NCBI RefSeq assembly: GCF_041677825.1
Contig: NZ_JBAYPG010000007.1
Coordinates: 1 to 64,000 of the forward strand
Direction of reading: 5' to 3'
Length of the DNA stretch: 64,000 bases
DNA from: Castellaniella sp041677825
Lineage (GTDB): Bacteria > Pseudomonadota > Gammaproteobacteria > Burkholderiales > Burkholderiaceae_B
The notes under the pieces: generated by a model
Databases searched by the model: none
Told to the model about the DNA's origin: nothing
What the model saw: only the letters and a program-made list of their open reading frames with translations
Shown here: positions 26,856-34,281 of the stretch, piece by piece
Layout: each line of letters begins with the position of its first letter
How positions within the stretch are numbered: the first letter of the stretch is position 1
Made by a program: the position numbers and the translations under genes

Positions 26856-28051
26856 GCGCGCCCCCTGAACAGACGGCGCCACCACGACGAGCCGGACGCT
26901 TTCAGGGCTTCACCCGTGACCAGTGCCGCCAGCGCCTGCACACCGCGGGCGAATTCGCTGCCCGAGGGCAATTCCTGGCCCAGGTTCTCGGCCAGCGCCG
27001 GCCCCTTGGCATCGTGGGCGATGCTCACGCGGATGGGGTGCGTGCTGACATCCTTGAAATCCGCATCCTGCACCTGGCTGCGGCCCGGGGCCCAGGGGTG
27101 GTTGAGCACCGGCAGTACGGTAGGCGGATTGGGGCGCGCTTCGATGTGCCGGGCCAGGCGCGCCAGCGTGCGCGCGGAATGCACCGAAGGATCGGCCAGC
27201 AGGCCCACCAGCGAGGCGCGCAAGAGCACCTCGTTGACCAGCGCACCCCGGCGGCTGGGGACATCGACCACCACATAATGAAAATACTGCGTCAGCGCTT
27301 CGAGCAGCCGGCGCAAGGCATCGGCCGAGGGCAGGAACTCGTCGGAATAGTCGAGCTCGGCGGCCAGCACGAACAGGTTGGGCCCGGCCTGCGCCAGGGT
27401 ACGTTCGAGATACTGATGATCGAGCCGGTCGATGTTGCCCAGGATGTCGAGCAGCGCGGTGCCGCCCGGGCACCCGAGAATACCGGCGCCGCAGCCATCG
27501 AACGGGTTCAGGTCCACGTACACCACGCGGCGGCGTACCCCGCCCTGCCCCAGGGCGCGCGCCAGATGGGCCGCCACGCTGGAGACGCCCACCCCGCCGC
27601 GCGTGCCCATGATGGCCACGCAGCGGCCATGCCGGCTGCGCCGTACATTGGACTTCTCCTGGATCAGCAGGCGGCGGATCAGCTCGACCCCCAGGGGCTT
27701 GACCAGATAATCCTGCACGCCGCGCGCCAGCAGATTGCGATACAGCCCGACGTCGTTGCGCTCGCCCACCACGTAGACCAGCACCGACGGATCGCAGGCA
27801 TCGGCCAGCCGGTCGAGGTCATCGAGGGCCCGCTCGGAGGTCGAGATATCCACCAGCAGCCGCTGGGGCGACTTGTTCTGCTTCTGCAGCCAGGCAATGG
27901 CCGCGTCGACCCCGCCCGGCGCCACCAGGGTATCGCTGACCGTGTCGGCATCCATGACCCGCTGCATTTCTTCCTGGCTGTGCCTGTCTTCCAGGAAGGC
28001 CACAAAAGCATACAGGCGGTCGGTGTCTCTGACTTTGGCGGCGGTGGCCAT
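26852..28051 (-). CDS. tadZ: TadZ/CpaE pilus localisation ATPase-like protein
   Basis: 399 residues: an atypical receiver-like N-terminal domain (~1-130) and a ParA/MinD-like domain. The deviant Walker A is GTRGGVGVSS at 149-158, where both lysines of the usual KGGxGKS are replaced (R151, V156), while FVVVDVPSRRG supplies a Walker B-like Asp. TadZ places the Tad apparatus at the cell pole; loss of the lysines suggests nucleotide binding without normal hydrolysis. It lies 12 bases downstream of the cpaD-like gene and overlaps cpaF. Confidence 0.9.
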   Translation of the reverse strand: MATAAKVRDTDRLYAFVAFLEDRHSQEEMQRVMDADTVSDTLVAPGGVDAAIAWLQKQNKSPQRLLVDISTSERALDDLDRLADACDPSVLVYVVGERNDVGLYRNLLARGVQDYLVKPLGVELIRRLLIQEKSNVRRSRHGRCVAIMGTRGGVGVSSVAAHLARALGQGGVRRRVVYVDLNPFDGCGAGILGCPGGTALLDILGNIDRLDHQYLERTLAQAGPNLFVLAAELDYSDEFLPSADALRRLLEALTQYFHYVVVDVPSRRGALVNEVLLRASLVGLLADPSVHSARTLARLARHIEARPNPPTVLPVLNHPWAPGRSQVQDADFKDVSTHPIRVSIAHDAKGPALAENLGQELPSGSEFARGVQALAALVTGEALKASGSSWWRRLFRGRA

Positions 28052-28063
28052 GGGGATTCTCTT

Positions 28064-28477
28064 TTATTGCCCGGACTTGGTGGTTCGGGTTTCCTTGAGC
28101 GGGGTGACCTGATTCTCGCGATAGCGCGTGACCGCGGCCGCCGCGTTGTCGGCCTGCTGGCCCGCGTAGGGCGCCGGCTGCACGAGGTCGCGCGGGTTGG
28201 CCACGCTGTTGGCGAGATTGGTGTACGTGGCGCAGCCATAGGCGACCTGGGGCCGGCTGTCGTACAGGGAACGCGGCGCCTCGGGATACAGGGTGTTGCA
28301 CTGCGGCGGCAGCGCCACCCAACGGCCGTCCTGCAACTGCACCTGGATGACGTTGGCATCCGGCACCAGGCTGTAGTCGCGCTGCGGAAAGGCGCAGGCG
28401 GCCAGCCCCAGCACCAGGCCGGCACTTGCCAGGATACGCAGGCTGCGGACCTGCCCGCGACGGATCTGCTCGTTCAT
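28064..28477 (-). CDS. CpaD-like pilus lipoprotein
   Basis: 137 residues with a lipoprotein signal (LVLGLAAC, Cys28). The conserved CpaD-type block YGCATYTNLANSVANPRDLVQPAPYAG lies near residue 80. It is much shorter than Caulobacter CpaD (about 220 residues), so it keeps only the core of that family. It would be an outer-membrane partner of the secretin encoded immediately upstream. The ATG at 28477 lies 9 bases after the secretin stop. Confidence 0.8.
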   Translation of the reverse strand: MNEQIRRGQVRSLRILASAGLVLGLAACAFPQRDYSLVPDANVIQVQLQDGRWVALPPQCNTLYPEAPRSLYDSRPQVAYGCATYTNLANSVANPRDLVQPAPYAGQQADNAAAAVTRYRENQVTPLKETRTTKSGQ

Positions 28478-28486
28478 GCCGCCCCC

Positions 28487-29842
28487 TCAGTACACAAAGC
28501 CTGCCGTGCCGCTCAGGCGCGGCACCGCCCCCTTCAGGGGATCATAGCCAATGCTCTGGCCCAGTATGTACTCGATGTCGTTGTTGGCCCGCATGCTGGC
28601 CACCGGCGAGGTCAGCTGATCCGGGCTGGTGGGCCGCACCAGATACGGCGTGACGATGACCACCAGCTCGCTCTTGTGATTGCGGTAGTCGGCCGAGGAA
28701 AACAGCGCGCCCAGCACCGGCAGGCTGCCCAGGCCCGGGATCCTGTCGAGCTGGTCGGTGATGTTGTTCTGCAACAGGCCGCCGATGGCGAAACTTTGCC
28801 CGCTGGCGACCTCGACCGTGGTTTCGACGCGCCGCACGCGGATGCCCGGGATCGACAGACCATCCATGACGATGCTGGCCGACGGGTCGAGCTCGCTGAT
28901 CTCGGGGCGCACCTTCAGGCTGATGCGGTCATCGGCCAGCACCGTGGGCGTGAAATCGAGCGACACGCCAAAGGGCTTGAACTCGATGCTCATCGTGTCT
29001 TTGTCTTGCTTGACCGGCACGGGGAATTCGCCGCCCGCCAGGAAACTGGCCGTCTGCCCCGAGACCGCCGTCAGGTTGGGTTCGGCCAGCACGGTGATCA
29101 GGTTCTCGCGATCCAGCATGTCGATCATGGCCTGGGCCGGCGCCCCGGTCTTGGAATAGCCGCCCAGCAGCGAATAGCCTTCGCTGGCGGCGATATAGCC
29201 GCCCGCGCCATCGTAGAAGGTGCGCCCGCCGATCAGGCCGGTGACGAACTGGCCCGGGGTGGCGACCACGTTCCAGTTGATGCCCAGCTTCTGCGTGATG
29301 GCCTTGGACATTTCGGTGACCCGCACGCGCAGGTACACCTGGGTCGGGCTGTCGATGCCGATGCGGTTGATGAGCTTGTCGTTTTCGCCCAGATACGGCT
29401 GGATCGTGCGCGCAATGGCCTCTACCGTTTCGGGGTTGGGGGCCGAGCCGGTGACCATGAGCGTGCCCGGTGCCGATTCGAGCCCCAGGCGCAGGGCCGG
29501 AAAGCGCTGGCGCAGGATCTGCTGCAGCTCGGCCAGGTTGTGGCGCACCACGATGGCCTCGTGGCGCAGCTGCCGGCCTTCGCCATCCAGGGCGTACAAG
29601 GTTGTGGTGCCCGCGCGCTTGCCCATGACCAGCACGGTCAGCTGCTCGCCCCGCTGCTCGGCAGGAATCTGCACGTCGGCAATGGTCGGGTCGGCCACGA
29701 ACACCGTGCGCGCCCCCGGGATGCTGAGCATGTCGCCTGCGCCAATGGCCAGGGTCAGCGCCAGGGCGGCCCCGGGCAGGCCCATGGCCCCGAGCAGCAG
29801 GGCCAGCGCGGGATAAAGCCGGATCGAACGCTTGTCATGCAT
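28487..29842 (-). CDS. rcpA: RcpA/CpaC outer-membrane secretin
   Basis: 451 residues: cleavable signal (ALALLLGAMGLPGAALA), pilus/BON-like N domains with the GDMLSIPGARTVFVADPTIADVQ start, and the C-terminal secretin barrel domain (PTQVYLRVRVTEMSKAITQKLGINW, LLGGYSKTGAPAQAMIDMLDRENLITVLAEPNLTAVSGQTASFLAGGEFPVPV, PGLGSLPVLGALFSSADY, ELVVIVTPYLVRP). It forms the outer-membrane channel for the Flp pilus. The start codon overlaps the cpaB stop by eight bases. Confidence 0.94.
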   Translation of the reverse strand: MHDKRSIRLYPALALLLGAMGLPGAALALTLAIGAGDMLSIPGARTVFVADPTIADVQIPAEQRGEQLTVLVMGKRAGTTTLYALDGEGRQLRHEAIVVRHNLAELQQILRQRFPALRLGLESAPGTLMVTGSAPNPETVEAIARTIQPYLGENDKLINRIGIDSPTQVYLRVRVTEMSKAITQKLGINWNVVATPGQFVTGLIGGRTFYDGAGGYIAASEGYSLLGGYSKTGAPAQAMIDMLDRENLITVLAEPNLTAVSGQTASFLAGGEFPVPVKQDKDTMSIEFKPFGVSLDFTPTVLADDRISLKVRPEISELDPSASIVMDGLSIPGIRVRRVETTVEVASGQSFAIGGLLQNNITDQLDRIPGLGSLPVLGALFSSADYRNHKSELVVIVTPYLVRPTSPDQLTSPVASMRANNDIEYILGQSIGYDPLKGAVPRLSGTAGFVY

Positions 29843-30773
29843 CGGGATTCAACTCCACGGTCTGGCTGTCCATCCCCCGTATGATAGTGGCTCGCGCAGG
29901 ATTTTTGGGCGTTGCCTGGGCAGCGGGCTCGGCCGCCACCGGGGCCGGCGCCGCGGCTGCGGGCTCACCACGGGCGTTCTGCCGGGCGCGAGACACGTCA
30001 CTGCCCCATATCGGCCCGCGCGCGTCATCGTGCTGGCCATCCCAGGCCGGCACCGAGGCTTCTTCGTCCTGCGCGGCCGCGTCGCGGTCGGCCTTGGCAA
30101 AGCTGCGCAAGGCCAGCGACAGGCTGCCCAGTTCGGAGGCCACCGTCACCGCTTCGGCAATGCGCGGGCGCACTTCGATGGTGATCGTGCGCGCCCGGCT
30201 GGGCTCGTTGCCCTCGGAACTGCGCTGGAAACTGGAGCCCACGGCAATCACGCGCACCTGCTCGACCACGGTTTCGCTGACCACCTGCTTCTCGCCGCGA
30301 TCGAAATCACCGCGCCCGCCCAGGTGCTGGGTGAGAATCATGTCCACATAGTCACCGGGCTGGATCAGGCCGGCATTGCCCGAGACGTCATTGACCGGCA
30401 CCGACACCGCCAGCATGCCGGGCTTGAGCGCCGCGGCCAGAAACCCCGGCGCATCCGGCCGGATGATGTCGGTGCTCTTCAACAGGCTGCCCGCTTCGAG
30501 CCTGTTGCGCAACAGCGCACCCGCCACATCGGCCTGTGCAGTACCCTCGACCAGTGCGTTCTTGGGCACCTGCGACTTGGGCGTGGCCTGCCACGCCAGG
30601 TCGGCCTCGCGCAGCAACAGGCCCGCGGGCACGTCACCGGCCACCGCCAGCAGGCGCACCTCGGGATCAGCCACCTGTTTGGGGGCCTGGCTGTTGACAT
30701 ACAGAATGCGCGCGCCGATCGCCAGCACGGTGGCCGCCAGCAGGATCAGGACAAACTTGAGAACGGAGGACAT
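29835..30773 (-). CDS. cpaB: RcpC/CpaB pilus assembly protein
   Basis: 312 residues. One N-terminal transmembrane helix (LKFVLILLAATVLAIGARILYV) precedes a SAF domain (RLLAVAGDVPAGLLLREADLAWQ ... RLEAGSLLKSTDI) and the RcpC C-terminal region (MLAVSVPVNDVSGNAGLIQPGDYVDMILTQHLGG). The last ~80 residues are Ala/Pro-rich. CpaB is a periplasmic component that contacts the secretin. It lies between tadV and the secretin gene, matching the canonical Tad order. Confidence 0.9.
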   Translation of the reverse strand: MSSVLKFVLILLAATVLAIGARILYVNSQAPKQVADPEVRLLAVAGDVPAGLLLREADLAWQATPKSQVPKNALVEGTAQADVAGALLRNRLEAGSLLKSTDIIRPDAPGFLAAALKPGMLAVSVPVNDVSGNAGLIQPGDYVDMILTQHLGGRGDFDRGEKQVVSETVVEQVRVIAVGSSFQRSSEGNEPSRARTITIEVRPRIAEAVTVASELGSLSLALRSFAKADRDAAAQDEEASVPAWDGQHDDARGPIWGSDVSRARQNARGEPAAAAPAPVAAEPAAQATPKNPARATIIRGMDSQTVELNPDA

Positions 30774-30788
30774 GGGTTCAGGCGATCC

Positions 30789-31280
30789 CTAGAGTGGAAC
30801 GTGCCGCCAGAGCACGAACAGGCCACCGACAGCCAGGGCCACCCCGTAGGGTACCCCCCTGCGAGCAGAAAGCGCGTTACTCATGCTGCGCCAGGGTCGA
30901 TTCGTAAAGCGCTGCAGGCCTGGCCGGTCGACCAGCCAGCCCGCAATCGCCAGCAGCCCGCCCAGCCAGGCCACGATCACCGTGACCGGCAGGGCCAGCG
31001 CCGGCCCGGCCCACAGGTATACCGCCGCGCCCAGCTTGACGTCGCCGCCGCCCATGGCGCCCAGCACGTACAGGATGAACAGCAGGACGAAGGCCAGAAG
31101 GCCCGTCAGCACATGCCAGCCCACGACCGGCCAGCCGGTTTGTGGCGCCAGCAGGGCATGGACTGGATACAGCACGGCAAGAACCACGACCCAGCGATTC
31201 GGCAGGCGCCGGAATCGCAGGTCAGTGGTGGTTAGGTAAGCCAAAATAACTGCTGAGGCCAGCAAAAAAAAGATGTGCAC
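30789..31280 (-). CDS. tadV: TadV/CpaA prepilin peptidase
   Basis: 163-residue small A24-type aspartic membrane peptidase. The two catalytic aspartates are visible: TTTDLRFRRLPN near residue 20 and the GxGD-type GGGDVKLGA near residue 77. It should process the Flp prepilin and TadE/TadF. The start is GTG at 31280, with an in-frame stop six codons upstream; there is no ATG option. Codons 3-6 contain a run of eight T on the coding strand (31264-31271), a possible slippage site. Confidence 0.9.
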   Translation of the reverse strand: MHIFFLLASAVILAYLTTTDLRFRRLPNRWVVVLAVLYPVHALLAPQTGWPVVGWHVLTGLLAFVLLFILYVLGAMGGGDVKLGAAVYLWAGPALALPVTVIVAWLGGLLAIAGWLVDRPGLQRFTNRPWRSMSNALSARRGVPYGVALAVGGLFVLWRHVPL

Positions 31281-31348
31281 ACTGGAATCAGCAATCTAGC
31301 GAGGGCAGAAGCTCCATTCAATAAAACTGAAAATAAATCCAATTATTA

Positions 31349-31546
31349 TTACGATACATTATTAAGTGCGCCTTGAGCCGTATTGAAAATATCCTTGATG
31401 CTGTTACCAAACATACTCAAACCCGTAACCACTGCCACGATAATCACCGCAGCCAGAATGGCATATTCAATCGCTGACACGCCGCGCGCGTCGTCCTTGA
31501 GGTTTTGGGCAGCAACATAGACTTTGCGACACGCTGTGGTAAACAT
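31349..31546 (-). CDS. flp: Flp major pilin
   Basis: 65-residue prepilin. A basic leader ends at Gly22, followed by mature VSAIEYAILAAVIIVAVV: Glu at +5 and Tyr at +6 of the mature protein are the Flp hallmark. Mature length is ~43 residues. The ATG at 31546 was chosen over one eight codons upstream because AGGAG lies 9 bases before it. It heads the Tad operon, with a 68-base AT-rich spacer before tadV, which suggests a separate abundant flp transcript. Confidence 0.93.
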   Translation of the reverse strand: MFTTACRKVYVAAQNLKDDARGVSAIEYAILAAVIIVAVVTGLSMFGNSIKDIFNTAQGALNNVS

Positions 31547-31631
31547 GAGCACGGCTCCTGTATGAAACAAACATTAAAAACGGGCTCAGGCACCCGTGAC
31601 GGGCAGGCCTGAAGGCCCTGGCAATGGGCCT

Positions 31632-31637
31632 ATTATA
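31632..31637 (-). promoter_or_regulatory. candidate flp -10 element
   Basis: On the minus strand the bases read TATAAT, 86 bases upstream of the flp ATG. The only TTGACA (31647-31652) is 9 bases away, too close for a sigma-70 -35, so the promoter would need an activator. The 18-bp dyad at 31659-31676 is centred near -42 relative to a start site about 7 bases past this hexamer. Confidence 0.45.
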
Positions 31638-31658
31638 CCCAAGCCCTGTCAACATACC

Positions 31659-31676
31659 GCATGCAAGTCTGCATGC
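31659..31676. promoter_or_regulatory. 18-bp dyad upstream of flp
   Basis: GCATGCA and TGCATGC form perfect 7-base arms separated by AGTC. Size and symmetry are like operators of dimeric helix-turn-helix activators. Its position relative to the candidate -10 fits a class-II activator site. Confidence 0.5.
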
Positions 31677-31722
31677 ATCCCCCGAAAAACAACACTTTCC
31701 GGCCGTTCTTCAAACCGTTCTG

Positions 31723-31736
31723 TTGACCAAGATCAA
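31723..31736. promoter_or_regulatory. FNR/Anr-like box
   Basis: TTGAC-CAAG-ATCAA matches the FNR/Anr consensus TTGAT-N4-ATCAA at nine of ten fixed positions. It lies 177 bases upstream of flp and 138 bases upstream of the lipoprotein gene, so either or neither could be its target. Confidence 0.4.
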
Positions 31737-31764
31737 GCATACCCATGGAAAGGCAAGGGGTGAT

Positions 31765-31812
31765 CCGATCTGGCCGACATCCGATCTGGCCGACATCCGA
31801 TCTGGCCGACAA
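31765..31812. repeat. three tandem 16-bp repeats
   Basis: CCGATCTGGCCGACAT occurs at 31765-31780, 31781-31796 and, with its last base changed, 31797-31812. The array is 61 bases upstream of the lipoprotein ATG. Tandem copies with no coding use suggest cooperative protein binding. Confidence 0.7.
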
Positions 31813-31873
31813 TTGCAGCTCCGTTGCGTCTGGTCTAAGCTGTCGCCTTTGGACCAGGCCCCGGGGAGCCGCC

Positions 31874-32539
31874 ATGATACGCCGCCTTGCCCTGTTCGCC
31901 CTGCTGGCTGGCCTGCTGGCGGGTTGCGCCGGCCGCCTGACATACACCGGCCCGGCCGTACCGGCTGCTCAGGCCGGCAGCGTGCTCTTGCCGTACGGCC
32001 TGCAAGCGGGCTGGGCCCACGCCCTGCAGGCACTGGAAAGACACGGCTACCGCATCCTGCAGGCCGACCCCGCCACGGCCAGCATCACGCTGCAGGTGGC
32101 GGGCCTGCCGCAGCAGTACGTGGACTGCGGTGACGTGCAGTCCATGGTGGCCACGGGCCGCGACAAGATCGTGCGCACCTACACCTTTCCGGCTGCAGCC
32201 GGGCAGCAGACCTACGAGCAGCTGATGCGCGGCAACATCTACGACGTGAACCGCCGCATGGCCCTGCTGAGCACGGTGCAGGTACACCTGGATGCAGTGG
32301 GCAAGGCACAGACGCGCGCCAGCGTCCAGGTAGAGTACAAACTCACCCGCACGGTGCAGATCCGCAACGCCACCCAGCGCGACTACCCGGCCATCACCGA
32401 TACCATCGCCTTCACCAGCAAGGCCCAGGGGCGCTTCCCGGGCTTCGACAAGGCCACCCGCTGCGTGGCCACGGGCCAACTGGAGCGGGAAATCCTGAAC
32501 GCGCTGCAATCAGGCGGCCAACCCCAGGCCGCAAGATAG
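31874..32539 (+). CDS. lipoprotein of unknown function
   Basis: 221 residues with a clear lipoprotein signal (LLAGLLAGC, Cys18). I do not recognise the family. The mature part is a mixed alpha/beta domain starting with GWAHALQALERHGYRILQADPATASITLQ, containing two Cys (VDCGDVQ and ATRCVATG) that could form a disulfide, and ending in a polar tail. GGGGAG precedes the ATG at 31874. It is divergent from flp and shares the regulatory gap, so a role linked to the Tad pilus or envelope is possible but unproven. Confidence 0.75.
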   Translation: MIRRLALFALLAGLLAGCAGRLTYTGPAVPAAQAGSVLLPYGLQAGWAHALQALERHGYRILQADPATASITLQVAGLPQQYVDCGDVQSMVATGRDKIVRTYTFPAAAGQQTYEQLMRGNIYDVNRRMALLSTVQVHLDAVGKAQTRASVQVEYKLTRTVQIRNATQRDYPAITDTIAFTSKAQGRFPGFDKATRCVATGQLEREILNALQSGGQPQAAR

Positions 32540-32551
32540 CAAGACGATCGT

Positions 32552-34246
32552 TCAGAACAGGCGTTCGGCATAGACAGGCTTGGGAAAATAGCGTGCCCAG
32601 GCGTTGCCCGTTTCAGCAGCTAACTCATCGTCAGAGCGTTGGCAAATGGCATTCACGGCCATCCAGAAGGCATCATCCTCGCCCTCTGTCAATGCACTCA
32701 ATTCGGACGCCAGGCAGAACATGGGCTTGTCGTTCAGCCGCCGGGCCAGCGCCGCTGACGCCGCTGGGTCGGGCAGGCGAACATAAGCATTGATGCGGGC
32801 GCGCGCTTTCCACAGAGGGTAAGAAGGTTGCAGCACGAAGCGCGGAACCGTACCCGCTTCAGGAACGGAACTGAACAAATCCGCGGGTAAAACGTGCCGA
32901 CGCTGAAACACGCCCGTCAGGGACGGCTTGTGGTCACCGAAGATGACGACGGCCAGCGGGCGCCCTTTTTTGCGCGCCGCCGCCTCGATCGCGTCGAGGA
33001 AGGCCAGCAGGTCATCGACGGCAGACGCCAGCCGACGGCGGTAATCCGCTTCCCCGAAGTCACCCGTTTCAGGCACATAATCGCCATGCGAATACATGGT
33101 CAGCAAATACATGAACACGGGCTGATTCGGCGGGAGTGCGTCATATTCCTTGAGGGCCTGCCGGTACAGGATGCCGTCCGGTGGCCAGCTGTCGGCCGGC
33201 ATGCCAGTCGTATCCATGTCTTCGATGAATATGGAACGCTGAAAGCCAAACCTGGGCAGCACGCGATTGCGCTTCCAGAAGCTGGCGTGAAAATTGTGCA
33301 AACTCAGGGTTGTATAGCCGGCATCGACAAAGCGACGCGCCAGGGTCCGCGCATCCGGGCGATAAAGATCATGAAAATCCTGGTAATCCACCCCCGGAAA
33401 TACAGCCGATGAAAGCCCCGTCAGGGTTTCAAATTCGGCTTCTGGGGTATTGCCGCCATACACGGGGCTGAGCAATACAAACGGATCGAAACCATGGCGA
33501 TCGAGCGCGTGCAGTGCCGTCCGGAACCGGTCATCCGACGTAGTGAAGCAAGACTCGCACAGGATCATCATCACATCGGGCCGATCGGGCTTCAGCACCA
33601 AAGGCGCCTGATGCACATAGAAATCGTGGGGACCGGGCTGAGGAACCTGCACGGCTTCCGCCGTCATGAGCACATGAGCCAGAACCCCGTTGGCCTGAAC
33701 ATTGCCCACCGGGTTCCAGCTGTAGTAGCAAATGCTCATGCGGCACAGCGCCTCGCGCGCCGCCTGAGCAACATGTCCTTCGGCCCCCGCATACACCCAG
33801 ACCAGTAGAAACATGGGCAGAGCCAGTGGCAGGCGCCCAGCCAGCTCGCGCCAGCCGCGTCGACGATACTTCCAGCCCAGCACCAACGCCAGCAGGGTCA
33901 GGCCTGCAGTAACGTACAAGCTGACCGGGGCATATCCCGTGAGCGAAAACGCCTGGCCGATATCCAGCAGATCCCGCGCCGTGACTGGGTCACCGATTTT
34001 CTCGATCTTGATTTGACCGGCCTGCAACAGCAACATTTCCAGGCCCAGGCTGACGCAGGCCGCCCACAGAGGGTGGATGAAAATGGCCACCACGTAGAAC
34101 AGCAGCAGAGAAAACAGGAAAGGTACAAACGCCTGCAAAAGCGTCTGGGCATGACCATCGAAATACATGGTCAAAATCCAGCGCCCCGCGATCAATATCC
34201 CGTAGGGCAACAGGGTCAGACCTATCCGTCCCGGTGCCCTACGCAT
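32552..34246 (-). CDS. LTA-synthase/MdoB-type phosphoglycerol transferase
   Basis: 564 residues. The N-terminal third has about five membrane helices; the C-terminal part is an extracytoplasmic sulfatase-fold domain. The metal site is MMILCESCF (Glu), the nucleophilic Thr is in YGGNTPEAEFETLTG, and FGDHKPSL supplies the distal Asp/His pair. It probably transfers phosphoglycerol or a similar group from phospholipid to a periplasmic glycan, such as osmoregulated glucans or a surface polymer; Gram-negative members modify glucans. It converges on the lipoprotein gene and shares a strand with the LacI regulator. Confidence 0.8.
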   Translation of the reverse strand: MRRAPGRIGLTLLPYGILIAGRWILTMYFDGHAQTLLQAFVPFLFSLLLFYVVAIFIHPLWAACVSLGLEMLLLQAGQIKIEKIGDPVTARDLLDIGQAFSLTGYAPVSLYVTAGLTLLALVLGWKYRRRGWRELAGRLPLALPMFLLVWVYAGAEGHVAQAAREALCRMSICYYSWNPVGNVQANGVLAHVLMTAEAVQVPQPGPHDFYVHQAPLVLKPDRPDVMMILCESCFTTSDDRFRTALHALDRHGFDPFVLLSPVYGGNTPEAEFETLTGLSSAVFPGVDYQDFHDLYRPDARTLARRFVDAGYTTLSLHNFHASFWKRNRVLPRFGFQRSIFIEDMDTTGMPADSWPPDGILYRQALKEYDALPPNQPVFMYLLTMYSHGDYVPETGDFGEADYRRRLASAVDDLLAFLDAIEAAARKKGRPLAVVIFGDHKPSLTGVFQRRHVLPADLFSSVPEAGTVPRFVLQPSYPLWKARARINAYVRLPDPAASAALARRLNDKPMFCLASELSALTEGEDDAFWMAVNAICQRSDDELAAETGNAWARYFPKPVYAERLF

Positions 34247-34281
34247 CGCTCACCACCCCCTGGTCATGCACCGCATCGCGT

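Larger units (their letters stand above)
31547..31873. other. 327-base regulatory gap between flp and a lipoprotein gene
   Basis: This is the longest gene-free stretch. It holds the flp promoter candidate, an 18-bp dyad, an FNR/Anr-like box and three 16-bp repeats, each listed separately. No credible small gene was seen: short open frames lack a ribosome-binding site. Confidence 0.7.

Noticed and set aside
26798..29884. Very long open frame on the plus strand across the Tad genes (over 1000 codons)
   Set aside because: It is antisense to cpaF, tadZ, cpaD-like and the secretin, all with clear family motifs. High GC makes stop-free antisense frames common; the translation is low-complexity and His/Gln/Gly-rich.
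31632..31652. Standard sigma-70 promoter for flp (TATAAT with TTGACA)
   Set aside because: The two hexamers are only 9 bases apart; a normal spacer is 16-18. Kept only as a -10 candidate.
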